Shown here: positions 51,241-58,539 of the stretch, in pieces
Layout of the letters: every line of letters starts with the position of its first letter
Position numbering within the stretch: the stretch's first letter is position 1
Assembly: GCF_044762655.1 (NCBI RefSeq)
Contig: NZ_JBIWER010000001.1
Coordinates: 1-64,000, forward strand
DNA length: 64,000 bases
Direction of reading: 5' to 3'
DNA from: Psychrobacillus sp044762655
GTDB taxonomy: Bacteria > Bacillota > Bacilli > Bacillales_A > Planococcaceae
Position numbers and translations under genes: made by a program
The notes under the pieces: generated by a model
Databases searched by the model: none
Told to the model about the DNA's origin: nothing
What the model saw: only the letters and a program-made list of their open reading frames with translations

Positions 51241-51465
51241 TTACCCCTGATGAATGCATTCGTTTTGTCCTGGATTTTGAAGAGGTGGTTGTAAAACTGG
51301 TATGAAATTATGTTGTCCTACTAAATGGTAATACGGGTTAACACCTGGATTTACAGCTAAAATATTCTCAAGGGTTATATGAAAACGCTGTGCGATTCCC
51401 CAATAATGATCACAAGGTTGAACAAAATAGATAAATCTACCATTAGATAAATTATTCTTATGCTT
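51241..51465 (-). pseudogene. LysM-domain protein lacking a start codon
   Basis: A frame of about 74 codons reads KHKNNLSNGRFIYFVQPCDHYWGIAQRFHITLENILAVNPGVNPYYHLVGQHNFIPVLQPP..., a single LysM (peptidoglycan-binding) domain. AGGAGAGGA sits at the right distance upstream, but a TAG follows it in frame and no ATG, GTG or TTG precedes the domain. So the start codon has been lost, or a rare start is used. Intact homologues would be small cell-wall or spore-coat proteins. Confidence 0.6.
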
Positions 51466-51634
51466 CTACTTTCCTCTCCTATTTATGAGTCGACCAAAAA
51501 ACTTAGCATATATTTAAATCATGTACATATTATTCCACTCAGTTAAATTAGGTAAGTCATATAAAAAATATAACCAATAGGTTTTATTACATGAGTGAAC
51601 GCTGCTTCTTTAAAAAGCATTCAACCTTCCTATT

Positions 51635-51664
51635 CAAAAAGCCCACATACAAAGGCCTGTGGAC
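51635..51664 (-). terminator. Terminator directly after the second HpaB-like gene
   Basis: AGTCCACA/TGTGGGCT stem followed by TTTTTG; the stem begins inside the stop codon region. Confidence 0.8.
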
Positions 51665-53086
51665 TCATTTCAATATATCTTTTACTCGTTTCACAAACTC
51701 ATCCGTGTCATAGGAAAAGTATAACTGGCTTGCAAGTCTGACAGGATCACCAAAGAAAAATCGTTCATATAATGTTTGTCTTGAGCCAAATGGGCTCATC
51801 GTTAAGTCCCAAGCTAATCGGAACAGTTTGACACGGTCCTCACCGTTGCCTTCACTGGATTGTAAATAGTGATTTAACTCTTTTCTAACAGCTGATTGAA
51901 AAGCATTTTCTGTTGGAATAGACATAAGTCCACTGGCACCTAGGAGCTGAATGATTTCTGTAAACCTCGGATAGATGCGCGGAAATACATTCATTGCAAT
52001 TTGTAATGTGGCGCGATCTGGTTGCATCCATCCACCTTTATCAACTTTGGCATCAACTTCTGATTTTATTACTAAGGCTTTCATGGTCTCCAAAGCCACT
52101 ATTATTTCAGATGCCTTTTCTTGAACATGCTGATATTCCTCTATATTAATGGTTTCGATAATGGATTGGACAATCCCCAATATAAACTCAGTTTTCACAA
52201 TCTGCCTAGATGCTACTTGATGGAGGGTAAATGGTAGGAACGAACTCGACTTCATAAAATTATTTGAAATAGCAATATTGTCATAATAAAATACGCGTTC
52301 CCAAGGAACTAAAACATTATCAAACACTACAACACTATCCATTTCTTCATATTTCGAACTTAATGGATAGTTAAATGTAGAATCGCCTCCTACAAATGAT
52401 TCCCTACAAAGAAACCTTAATCCTTTAGTATTACTAGGTATGGAAAATGCGAAACTATTCTCGTCTTCTACTTTCCCACCCGTGGAGATAACTAGTAGTT
52501 CATCCGTTATTCCACCCTGTGTTGCAAGGAGTCGGGCACCTTTTATAATAATTCCTTCATCGTTTCTATCTATTATTTTCGCAGAAATCGGTTCGTTCGA
52601 ACGTTCAACATACAATGATGTACGATTTACTTGTGGTTCTATAAACGTATGGGTCATGGAGATATCATTTTCTCTTGCATATTCATAAAATGTTTGTAGA
52701 TTATCTGGAAAACAGTTCTTTTGATCCTGCAAAAAATGGATGGATGAAGCTAGAGCCATTAAGACGGTGTTCATATAATCTGGACTTCTTCCCAATAGCC
52801 CATTGTTCAGTTTAGCCCAGTGCTGTACCATTCCACGTCTCAAAACTAAATCCTCTTTTGTCTTTGGCTGTAAGTACGACAGGCCTACCTGCTCTTTTGT
52901 AGTTGGTGATTGATATGTTAGGGCTTTATGTTGTTGAAGATCGTACAGGGCTGCCTGACTATTTATTATTCCTTTAAACGCAGGATGCTCCGAGATATTT
53001 CCTGTAACTGGCTTACCGTCAATCCAAACGTCCGTTTTCAGTTGGTCAATTCGTTTTATATATTGTCTCCCCGTTATAGCCGGCAT
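51665..53086 (-). CDS. HpaB-like flavin-dependent aromatic monooxygenase (YoaI-like), copy 2
   Basis: 473 residues from the ATG of MPAITGRQYIKRI, with AGGAG 9 nt upstream; the open frame extends further but without a site. It parallels the gene at 15237 through the chain: HPAFKGIINSQAALYDLQ, RRGMVQHWAKLNNGLLGRSPDYMNTVLMALASS, THTFIEPQVNR, IIKGARLLATQGGITDE, VLVPWERVFYYDN. It should hydroxylate a phenolic substrate with reduced FAD. Again no flavin reductase is adjacent; an SDR lies upstream behind its own terminator. Confidence 0.9.
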   Translation of the reverse strand: MPAITGRQYIKRIDQLKTDVWIDGKPVTGNISEHPAFKGIINSQAALYDLQQHKALTYQSPTTKEQVGLSYLQPKTKEDLVLRRGMVQHWAKLNNGLLGRSPDYMNTVLMALASSIHFLQDQKNCFPDNLQTFYEYARENDISMTHTFIEPQVNRTSLYVERSNEPISAKIIDRNDEGIIIKGARLLATQGGITDELLVISTGGKVEDENSFAFSIPSNTKGLRFLCRESFVGGDSTFNYPLSSKYEEMDSVVVFDNVLVPWERVFYYDNIAISNNFMKSSSFLPFTLHQVASRQIVKTEFILGIVQSIIETINIEEYQHVQEKASEIIVALETMKALVIKSEVDAKVDKGGWMQPDRATLQIAMNVFPRIYPRFTEIIQLLGASGLMSIPTENAFQSAVRKELNHYLQSSEGNGEDRVKLFRLAWDLTMSPFGSRQTLYERFFFGDPVRLASQLYFSYDTDEFVKRVKDILK

Positions 53087-53179
53087 ATTCTGATCACTCC
53101 TAGTGCATCTGACTGTTCTTAGCATTATATTATTGCTATTTAAGTGGAGTTGTGACAAATTCAGAAAGTTGGTAGAACG

Positions 53180-53216
53180 AAAAAAACCAGCCTCCAAATA
53201 TAATTTAGGAGGCTGA
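53180..53216 (-). terminator. Terminator of the SDR at 53281
   Basis: CAGCCTCC/GGAGGCTG stem with TTTTTTT on the minus strand, separating it from the HpaB-like gene. Confidence 0.85.
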
Positions 53217-53280
53217 TTGTAGATAACATTTCCTGACATGTTAATATTAAAAAATGATCAGTTTAAGTTACGAATTTTAT

Positions 53281-54066
53281 TTAAAGTGTTCCACCAGAAC
53301 CACCATCAATATTAATGGATGTTCCAGTTACATATGACGCTGCATCGGATACTAAAAAAGTAATGACATTTGCTGCTTCAGCTGTTTCACCAATTCTATT
53401 TAGTGGAATCGAAGGACCTACTACATTTCTAGAATATTCTTCCCAAGTAAGTTCTCGGGCATCCTTTTTCCACATTGATTCGATTTGATTACTTCTGATG
53501 AGTCCAATACATACTGTATTCACACGTATATTATCTTTTCCTAAATCTTTACTCATCGCTTTCGTCAATGCCATTCCAGCTGCTCGACTAACCGTCGTTG
53601 GTAAAGAATTAGCAGGAGGTGTTTTTCCCAAAACCGCCGTTACGTTAACGATGGCTCCACCGCCAACTTTTCTCATATAAGGAATTGCAGCTTTTGAAGT
53701 ATGTATCGCTCCAAATAATTTCAAGTCTAAATCCGTTTGCCATAAATCTGTATCAACAGATTCAAAATGATTCGCAGACGAAGTGCCAGCGTTATTAACT
53801 AAAATGTCAACATGCCCATAATGATCTACTGTTTTCTGAACGATTTGTTGACACGCTTCCTCTTTAGTAATATCACCAGGCACAACTAATACTTCTGCTC
53901 CTGTTTCAGTTTTAATAAATGCTGCAGCCTCCTTTAAGTCTTCTTCACCACGAGCGCAAAGAACTACTTTCGCACCCTCTTTAACTAATTGTAATGCTGT
54001 TTGTAAACCTATCCCTTTACTTGAACCAGTAACTATTGCCACTTTTCCTGATATTCCCAATTCCAT
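53281..54066 (-). CDS. SDR oxidoreductase with atypical active site
   Basis: 261 residues. VTGSSKGIGLQTAL is the cofactor loop and NNAGTSSANHF follows. At the catalytic place it reads LPTTVSRAAGMALTKAMSK, so the usual Tyr is missing and Lys is replaced by Arg; the Ser region is NVTAVLGKTPP. This is a known variation in some 3-oxoacyl-ACP-reductase-like SDRs (cd05344-like, from memory). Cofactor binding is likely, activity uncertain. GAGGGGG precedes the ATG. Confidence 0.83.
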   Translation of the reverse strand: MELGISGKVAIVTGSSKGIGLQTALQLVKEGAKVVLCARGEEDLKEAAAFIKTETGAEVLVVPGDITKEEACQQIVQKTVDHYGHVDILVNNAGTSSANHFESVDTDLWQTDLDLKLFGAIHTSKAAIPYMRKVGGGAIVNVTAVLGKTPPANSLPTTVSRAAGMALTKAMSKDLGKDNIRVNTVCIGLIRSNQIESMWKKDARELTWEEYSRNVVGPSIPLNRIGETAEAANVITFLVSDAASYVTGTSINIDGGSGGTL

Positions 54067-54241
54067 TATGTTGCCCCCTCTAATTCAGTAATCTTATCCA
54101 TCTTTTATTATATTACAACTTTATTATTTGTCAGAATTATTGCTCATACAAATACAGCGGATATACTAGATTTATAATTACTTCTTATTTAAAAACAGGT
54201 AGAATGATTTCCAGCGAATGACACACTCTAATGTAAAGGAG

Positions 54242-54580
54242 ATGAGATTAAGTTTGAAGAAAATAGTTATTGCACTTGGTATTATTACTCCTACTCTATC
54301 TTTCGCAACACATATACCAATAGTTGCTCCTGCACAACAAGAAATACCAGCATATGCTAAATGGGGACAGCTTGCTATAAAAGAAACACAATCCAAATAT
54401 CCTAATGCGAGAGTTATTGACTATCTTCACGAAGGAAGCGAATCTAGAGAAAATAATACAATAGAGAAATTTAGGCTTTGGTTAAAAGATGATATGAAAG
54501 AATTTGGTGTCTCTGTTAAAATAGAATTTAATACTGAAACGCATGAGGTGATCCATATTCAAATTGAAGAAAGCCAATGA
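54242..54580 (+). CDS. YqzG-like secreted DUF3889 protein
   Basis: 112 residues from ATG 54242, although AAAGGAG touches that codon and TTG 54254 (spacing 12) is the alternative. A hydrophobic signal LKKIVIALGIITPTLSFA leads to a mature protein AKWGQLAIKETQSKYPNARVIDYLHEG... and KFRLWLKDDMKEFGVSVKIEFNTETHEVIHIQI, which matches DUF3889/YqzG of B. subtilis by memory. It is exported; function unknown. Plus-strand orphan, convergent with the rib operon. Confidence 0.75.
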   Translation: MRLSLKKIVIALGIITPTLSFATHIPIVAPAQQEIPAYAKWGQLAIKETQSKYPNARVIDYLHEGSESRENNTIEKFRLWLKDDMKEFGVSVKIEFNTETHEVIHIQIEESQ

Positions 54581-54626
54581 CTAATCTTGCTAGACATCGG
54601 CTTTCTATCAAAGAATCACTCATTTG

Positions 54627-55091
54627 TTACATTATTTTCAAAAGATTTGCCATTTCGATTGCCGATATTGCTGCATCGTATCCTTTGTTTCCAGCTTTTG
54701 TACCTGCTCGTTCAATGGCTTGTTCAATAGATTCTGTTGTAACAATACCGAAAATAACAGGTACTCCAGTTTGTAAACCTACTTGCGCAATTCCTTTTGC
54801 CGCTTCATTACATACATAATCATAGTGAGTAGTAGCTCCTCGGATTACTGTCCCTAGCCCAATAACAGCGTCGTACTTTTGTGATTCAGCCATTTTTTTT
54901 GCAATAAATGGAACTTCAAATACACCTGGAACCCAAGCTACTTCAATGTTATCATCCGCTATTCCATGACGTTTTAATCCATCAATTGCACCATCTACTA
55001 ATTTTGCATTGATGAAATCATTAAAACGACCTACGACAATTCCTATTTTCAATTCTGTACCGATTAAGTTTGCCTCTATTGTTTTTACCAT
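54627..55091 (-). CDS. ribH: 6,7-dimethyl-8-ribityllumazine synthase RibH
   Basis: 154 residues, standard length. GIVVGRFNDFINAKLVDGAIDGL, WVPGVFEVPFIAKKMA, GLGTVIRGATTHYDYVCNEAAKG (catalytic His) are the family motifs. It condenses 5-amino-6-ribitylamino-uracil with dihydroxybutanone phosphate to lumazine and forms a 60-mer or pentamer. Third gene of the rib operon, 12 nt after ribB, with AAGGAGAG before the ATG. Controlled by the FMN riboswitches upstream of ribE. Confidence 0.95.
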   Translation of the reverse strand: MVKTIEANLIGTELKIGIVVGRFNDFINAKLVDGAIDGLKRHGIADDNIEVAWVPGVFEVPFIAKKMAESQKYDAVIGLGTVIRGATTHYDYVCNEAAKGIAQVGLQTGVPVIFGIVTTESIEQAIERAGTKAGNKGYDAAISAIEMANLLKIM

Positions 55092-55103
55092 TTTGTTCTC
55101 TCC

Positions 55104-55715
55104 TTAGCTAGCTTTAATATTTTGTAAATAAATTGATAATTCTTCTATCGTTACAATTTTCAATTGGAATTGCTTTGCAAATTCCATTAAATCGGGTAAC
55201 CGTGCCATTGATCCATCGTCTTTCATAATTTCACAAATTACACCAGCTTTTGCCGACCCACAAAGTATTCCAAAATCAACAGTTGCTTCTGTATGACCAC
55301 GTCTTTCTAATACACCACCAGGCTTTGCAATCAGAGGAAAGACATGTCCAGGTCGCTTAAATTGAAGCGCATTTGCTTGAGGGTTAATAACTTGCAGCAT
55401 TGTTTCTGAACGATCAAATGCACTAATACCTGTAGATGTTTTCTCATGATCTATAGACACAGTGAATGCAGTTTGATGAACATCCGTATTATGAGAAACC
55501 ATTGGATGTAACTGTAGCTCCTCTGCGATTTCCTCATGAATCGGCATACAAATCAACCCTCGACCATACTTAGCCATAAAGTTAATATTTTCAGGTGTTG
55601 CAAATTCTGCTAGGCAAAGAAAATCCCCTTCGTTTTCGCGATTTTCATCATCTACCAAAATAATTAGCTTTCCTTGTTTTAAATCAGAAATTGCTTCCTC
55701 AATTGTATTTAGCAT
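55104..55715 (-). CDS. ribB: 3,4-dihydroxy-2-butanone-4-phosphate synthase RibB (monofunctional)
   Basis: 203 residues: only the DHBP synthase domain. VDDENRENEGD (metal-binding acidic loop), RRGHTEATVDF and CEIMKDDGSMARLPDL are present. The GTP cyclohydrolase II domain normally fused in the Bacillus RibBA protein is absent, so this is the stand-alone type. It converts ribulose-5-phosphate to the four-carbon precursor of the xylene ring. Between ribE and ribH, with 12-nt gaps on both sides. Confidence 0.93.
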   Translation of the reverse strand: MLNTIEEAISDLKQGKLIILVDDENRENEGDFLCLAEFATPENINFMAKYGRGLICMPIHEEIAEELQLHPMVSHNTDVHQTAFTVSIDHEKTSTGISAFDRSETMLQVINPQANALQFKRPGHVFPLIAKPGGVLERRGHTEATVDFGILCGSAKAGVICEIMKDDGSMARLPDLMEFAKQFQLKIVTIEELSIYLQNIKAS

Positions 55716-55727
55716 ATTCTCATCTCC

Positions 55728-56366
55728 TTAAAAACCATTCTGTGTTAAAAAGTCTCTTGTAATAGACGATTCTTTTTTATTCGTAGCATACTGATGCACA
55801 TACTTCCCTAGCATGTCACATTCTAAATTGACTAGTTCACGTTCTTTTTTTTGACCTAAAACTGTTTCTTGATTTGTATGGGGAATCAGTGAAACAGTAA
55901 CTAAAGACTTCGATATTTCAAATATCGTTAAACTTGTGCCATCAATCGTAATAGATCCTTTCGGAATACAATAATTACTAACATCTTCGGGTATTGTAAT
56001 ATCAATATAAACTGCATTTGCGGTAGGACGCTTCTTCAAAATTGTACCGACACCGTCAACATGTCCTGAAACGAAATGTCCACCGAATCGTCCGTTTGCA
56101 GCCATTGCCCTTTCTAGATTTACTGCTGAACCACTGTTTAACAATTTTGTAGTAGTCGCTTGAAACGTTTCTGGCATAACATCTACAGTAAACTCGGATT
56201 GTGAAAACGCAATTACTGTTAAACAAACTCCATTCACCGAAATGCTATCACCCAATTTTATATCTTCTAAAATTCTTTCGGCACGGATAACAAGTTGCAT
56301 ACTATTGGCACTTTTTTGAACGCTCTTTATTGTGCCTTTTTCTTCAACTATTCCTGTAAACATTTT
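55728..56366 (-). CDS. ribE: Riboflavin synthase alpha chain RibE
   Basis: 212 residues from the ATG of MFTGIVEEKG, with GAAGGAGGAGG 5 nt upstream. Two lumazine-binding repeats: GDSISVNGVCLTVIAF with MPETFQATT in the first half, and KGSITIDGTSLTIFEI with IPHTNQETVLG in the second. It dismutates two lumazine molecules to riboflavin. First gene of ribE-ribB-ribH; there is no ribD and no GTP cyclohydrolase in the window, so those steps must be encoded elsewhere. Its leader carries three FMN riboswitches. Confidence 0.94.
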   Translation of the reverse strand, partial: KMFTGIVEEKGTIKSVQKSANSMQLVIRAERILEDIKLGDSISVNGVCLTVIAFSQSEFTVDVMPETFQATTTKLLNSGSAVNLERAMAANGRFGGHFVSGHVDGVGTILKKRPTANAVYIDITIPEDVSNYCIPKGSITIDGTSLTIFEISKSLVTVSLIPHTNQETVLGQKKERELVNLECDMLGKYVHQYATNKKESSITRDFLTQNGF

Positions 56367-56383
56367 ATCCTCCTCCTTCAAAC

Positions 56384-56413
56384 AAAAAACTCCGTACACA
56401 TAGGTGTCGGAGG
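56384..56413 (-). terminator. Terminator of FMN riboswitch unit 3
   Basis: CTCCG-A-CAC / GTG-TA-CGGAG stem followed by TTTTTTG, just before the ribE ribosome binding site; the ligand-controlled terminator of the last unit. Confidence 0.8.
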
Positions 56414-56472
56414 AAAATTAGGTAGATTCAAATAAGCTTTTAGCCATATTTCTCAAAAAGCATTGTCCTACT

Positions 56473-56597
56473 CCTTCTCCCATCCAGACTGTAACTGTCG
56501 GCTTTGGATTTACACCAAATCATGCGTTTTACCGCTCACAGGCTCTGAGATTTCTCTCTTACTGTCGATTGGGACTTTCACCCGACCCCGAAGGATA
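56473..56597 (-). promoter_or_regulatory. FMN riboswitch (RFN element), unit 3, nearest to ribE
   Basis: Reading minus: TATCCTTCGGGG, GTCGGGTGAAAGTCCC, AATCGACAG, AGCCTGTGAGC, then CCGACAGTTACAGTCTGGATGG and GAGAAGG: the complete conserved six-stem RFN aptamer. It has a single change in AGCCTGTGAGCG and a weaker P1 end (AAGGAGTA). It binds FMN to switch the terminator at 56384. Confidence 0.95.
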
Positions 56598-56609
56598 AAT
56601 TATTCAATT

Positions 56610-56640
56610 AAAAAACGCATCCAAAATGTATCGGATGCGA
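56610..56640 (-). terminator. Terminator of FMN riboswitch unit 2
   Basis: CGCATCC/GGATGCG stem followed by TTTTTT on the minus strand, located between aptamers 2 and 3. Confidence 0.85.
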
Positions 56641-56716
56641 GAGAAGTCATACTTTAATAAGCCCCTACGTTTCGTTTTTTAGCATAACTAAAAAACCTCT
56701 ACTATAGGCACCTAAT

Positions 56717-56842
56717 CCTTCTCCCATCCAGACTATAACTGTCGGCTTTGGATTTACACCAAATCATGCGTTTTACAGCTCACAGGCTTTGAGATTTTCT
56801 CTCTTACTGTCGATTGGGACTTTCACCCGACCCCGAAGGATA
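56717..56842 (-). promoter_or_regulatory. FMN riboswitch (RFN element), unit 2
   Basis: Second complete aptamer, nearly identical to unit 3. Differences include ACAGTTATAGTCTGG (unit 3 has TTACAG), one extra A in the GAGAAAATC loop and GAGCTG. Each unit repeats every 244-245 bp with its linker and terminator. Confidence 0.94.
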
Positions 56843-56855
56843 AATTATTCAATTA

Positions 56856-56886
56856 GAAAAACGCATCCAAAATGTATCGGATGCGA
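56856..56886 (-). terminator. Terminator of FMN riboswitch unit 1
   Basis: Same CGCATCC/GGATGCG stem as unit 2, followed by TTTTTC on the minus strand, with a small TTTTTAG/CTAAAAA hairpin in the linker. Confidence 0.85.
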
Positions 56887-56961
56887 GAGAAGTCATACTT
56901 TAATAAGCCATTTCGTTTCAATTTTTAGCATAACTAAAAATCTCTACAATAGGCACCTAAT

Positions 56962-57086
56962 CCTTCTCCCATCCAGACTGTAACTGTCGGCTTTGGATTT
57001 ACACCAAATCATGCGTTTTACGGCTCACAGGCTTTGAGATTTCTCTCTTACTGTCGATTGGGATTTTCACCCGACCCCGAAGGATA
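56962..57086 (-). promoter_or_regulatory. FMN riboswitch (RFN element), unit 1 (5'-most)
   Basis: First aptamer transcribed. It keeps the exact consensus AGCCTGTGAGCC and has GGGTGAAAATCCC instead of GGGTGAAAGTCCC. The promoter must lie between here and about 57230; I see no certain -35/-10. Confidence 0.95.
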
Positions 57087-57243
57087 ATTTATTTAATTGA
57101 TTTTAGGATAACAACACTTGAGTTTAATTGCAAGGAAATTTGACTTTTATTCTAAAGACTCCTTATAACTTATTGAAGTTCTATATCTGTCAAACAATCA
57201 TAAAATATATAGATTCTAAATTATTGAGTAAGGGGAAATGAAA

Positions 57244-57468
57244 ATGTTCGCAGTTCATTTTATGGAGAAAAATATAATCGTTTTAACTCAAGTATTAAGA
57301 GATATCCCTGCGGTAGATAGCGATCTAAAAATCAAAGGTCGAAAAGGCAAGGTAGTTAGTGTTCATGAGACAGAAAAAGATGGAATTCATGTGCAGGTTG
57401 AGTTTGAAAAAGTAATAGACAAAACTAAAATTTCCATAAAAGATCTTGGGAAGAAAAAAAGAAAATAA
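57244..57468 (+). CDS. 74-residue uncharacterised protein
   Basis: From ATG 57244 (AAGGGG 8 nt upstream; another ATG two codons earlier is too close). MFAVHFMEKNIIVLTQVLRDIPAVDSDLKIKGRKGKVVSVHETEKDGIHVQVEFEKV: a compact strand-rich protein, GRKGKVVSV suggesting an SH3-like or KOW-like barrel, with a very basic tail KDLGKKKRK. No family recognised. Plus-strand gene between the divergent rib leader and a convergent yitT-like gene. Confidence 0.62.
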   Translation: MFAVHFMEKNIIVLTQVLRDIPAVDSDLKIKGRKGKVVSVHETEKDGIHVQVEFEKVIDKTKISIKDLGKKKRK

Positions 57469-57478
57469 AAATTATAGA

Positions 57479-57518
57479 AACCCGTTGAATGATTGCTTGA
57501 TTCATTCAACGGGTATTG
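57479..57518. terminator. Bidirectional terminator
   Basis: 13-bp stem ACCCGTTGAATGA/TCATTCAACGGGT with T-rich flanks between two convergent genes. Confidence 0.7.
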
Positions 57519-57522
57519 TGTA

Positions 57523-58383
57523 TTAGTGAATATCTCTTTTCTTGAAGCTACCGCCCCTCACTTCTGCTACATCTGTAATCACAACAAAAGCACTAGGGTC
57601 CAATTCCTTAATAATTGTTATTACTTTGTTCTCTTCCATACGAGTTATTACACATGTGGCAATATCTATTTTTTCATGTGAAAAACCACCTCTACCACTG
57701 GAAAAGGTAACTCCACGTCCTAAACGATCCTGAATCGCAGAACCAATCTCCAACGAATGTTTACTAACAATACGAACGGATTTCGAGCTTTCCAGTCCGA
57801 CTTGTATAACATCAATAGCAATTTTAGCTATGTAATAAGTTGTGGCTGAATATAAAGCACTTTCTAATCCATAAATAAACCCTGCACCTATAAAAATAAA
57901 TGCGTTAATTAATAAAATAATATCTCCTACAGAGAATGGGACTTTTCGGGAAACAAGGACTGCGAGTACTTCAGCTCCATCAAGTGCACCACCGTTACGA
58001 AGGACAACCCCAATACCAACGCCTAACATAACACCACCAGAAATTACTACTAATAATGGATCTTTAGCGCTTAAAATCGGTTCAATTTGGTGCATTAAAA
58101 CCGTTGAAACAGATAATGCTGTTATCCCGATAATACTCATTAGAGCGAAGGTTTTTCCCACTTGTTTATAACCTATATAAACAAAAGGGATATTTAATAC
58201 AAATAATAATACTCCTAGTGGAATACCAAACAAGTATGTACCCATGATACTAATACCTGTAACTCCTCCATCAATTACAGAGTTAGGTATTAAAACAGCT
58301 TCTAGTGCATAACCTGCAATTGCTGCACCTATGACAATCATAATTATTCGACGAATTGTATCCGCTACTTTGTTCGTTTGCAT
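57523..58383 (-). CDS. YitT-family membrane protein (DUF161/DUF2179)
   Basis: 286 residues. Five to six hydrophobic segments in the first 190 residues, including GAAIAGYALEAVLIPNSVIDGGVTGISIMGTYLFGIPLGVLLFVLNIPFVYIGYKQVG and LRNGGALDGAEVLAVLVSRK, then a cytoplasmic DUF2179 domain (SGRGGFSHEKIDIATCVITRMEENKVITIIKELDPSAFVVITDVAEVRGGSF). Bacilli have many such paralogues; transport function is suspected, not shown. AAAGGAG lies 10 nt before the ATG. Confidence 0.9.
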   Translation of the reverse strand: MQTNKVADTIRRIIMIVIGAAIAGYALEAVLIPNSVIDGGVTGISIMGTYLFGIPLGVLLFVLNIPFVYIGYKQVGKTFALMSIIGITALSVSTVLMHQIEPILSAKDPLLVVISGGVMLGVGIGVVLRNGGALDGAEVLAVLVSRKVPFSVGDIILLINAFIFIGAGFIYGLESALYSATTYYIAKIAIDVIQVGLESSKSVRIVSKHSLEIGSAIQDRLGRGVTFSSGRGGFSHEKIDIATCVITRMEENKVITIIKELDPSAFVVITDVAEVRGGSFKKRDIH

Positions 58384-58539
58384 GAATTCGAAAACTCCTT
58401 TATGTAAAAGACTAACAAAATTTGTACACTATAATATAACTTTATAGAAAAACTACCCTCCGTAAAAGTTTGAATATGAATTTTATAGAAGAAAAGCCAG
58501 TCAGTTTAATATATTTACTGGCTTTCTGCGTATATTTTA

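Noticed and set aside
56463..56983. Plus-strand frames of 64 codons, present twice
   Set aside because: They are antisense readings of the duplicated FMN riboswitches, with identical text because the RNA is repeated.
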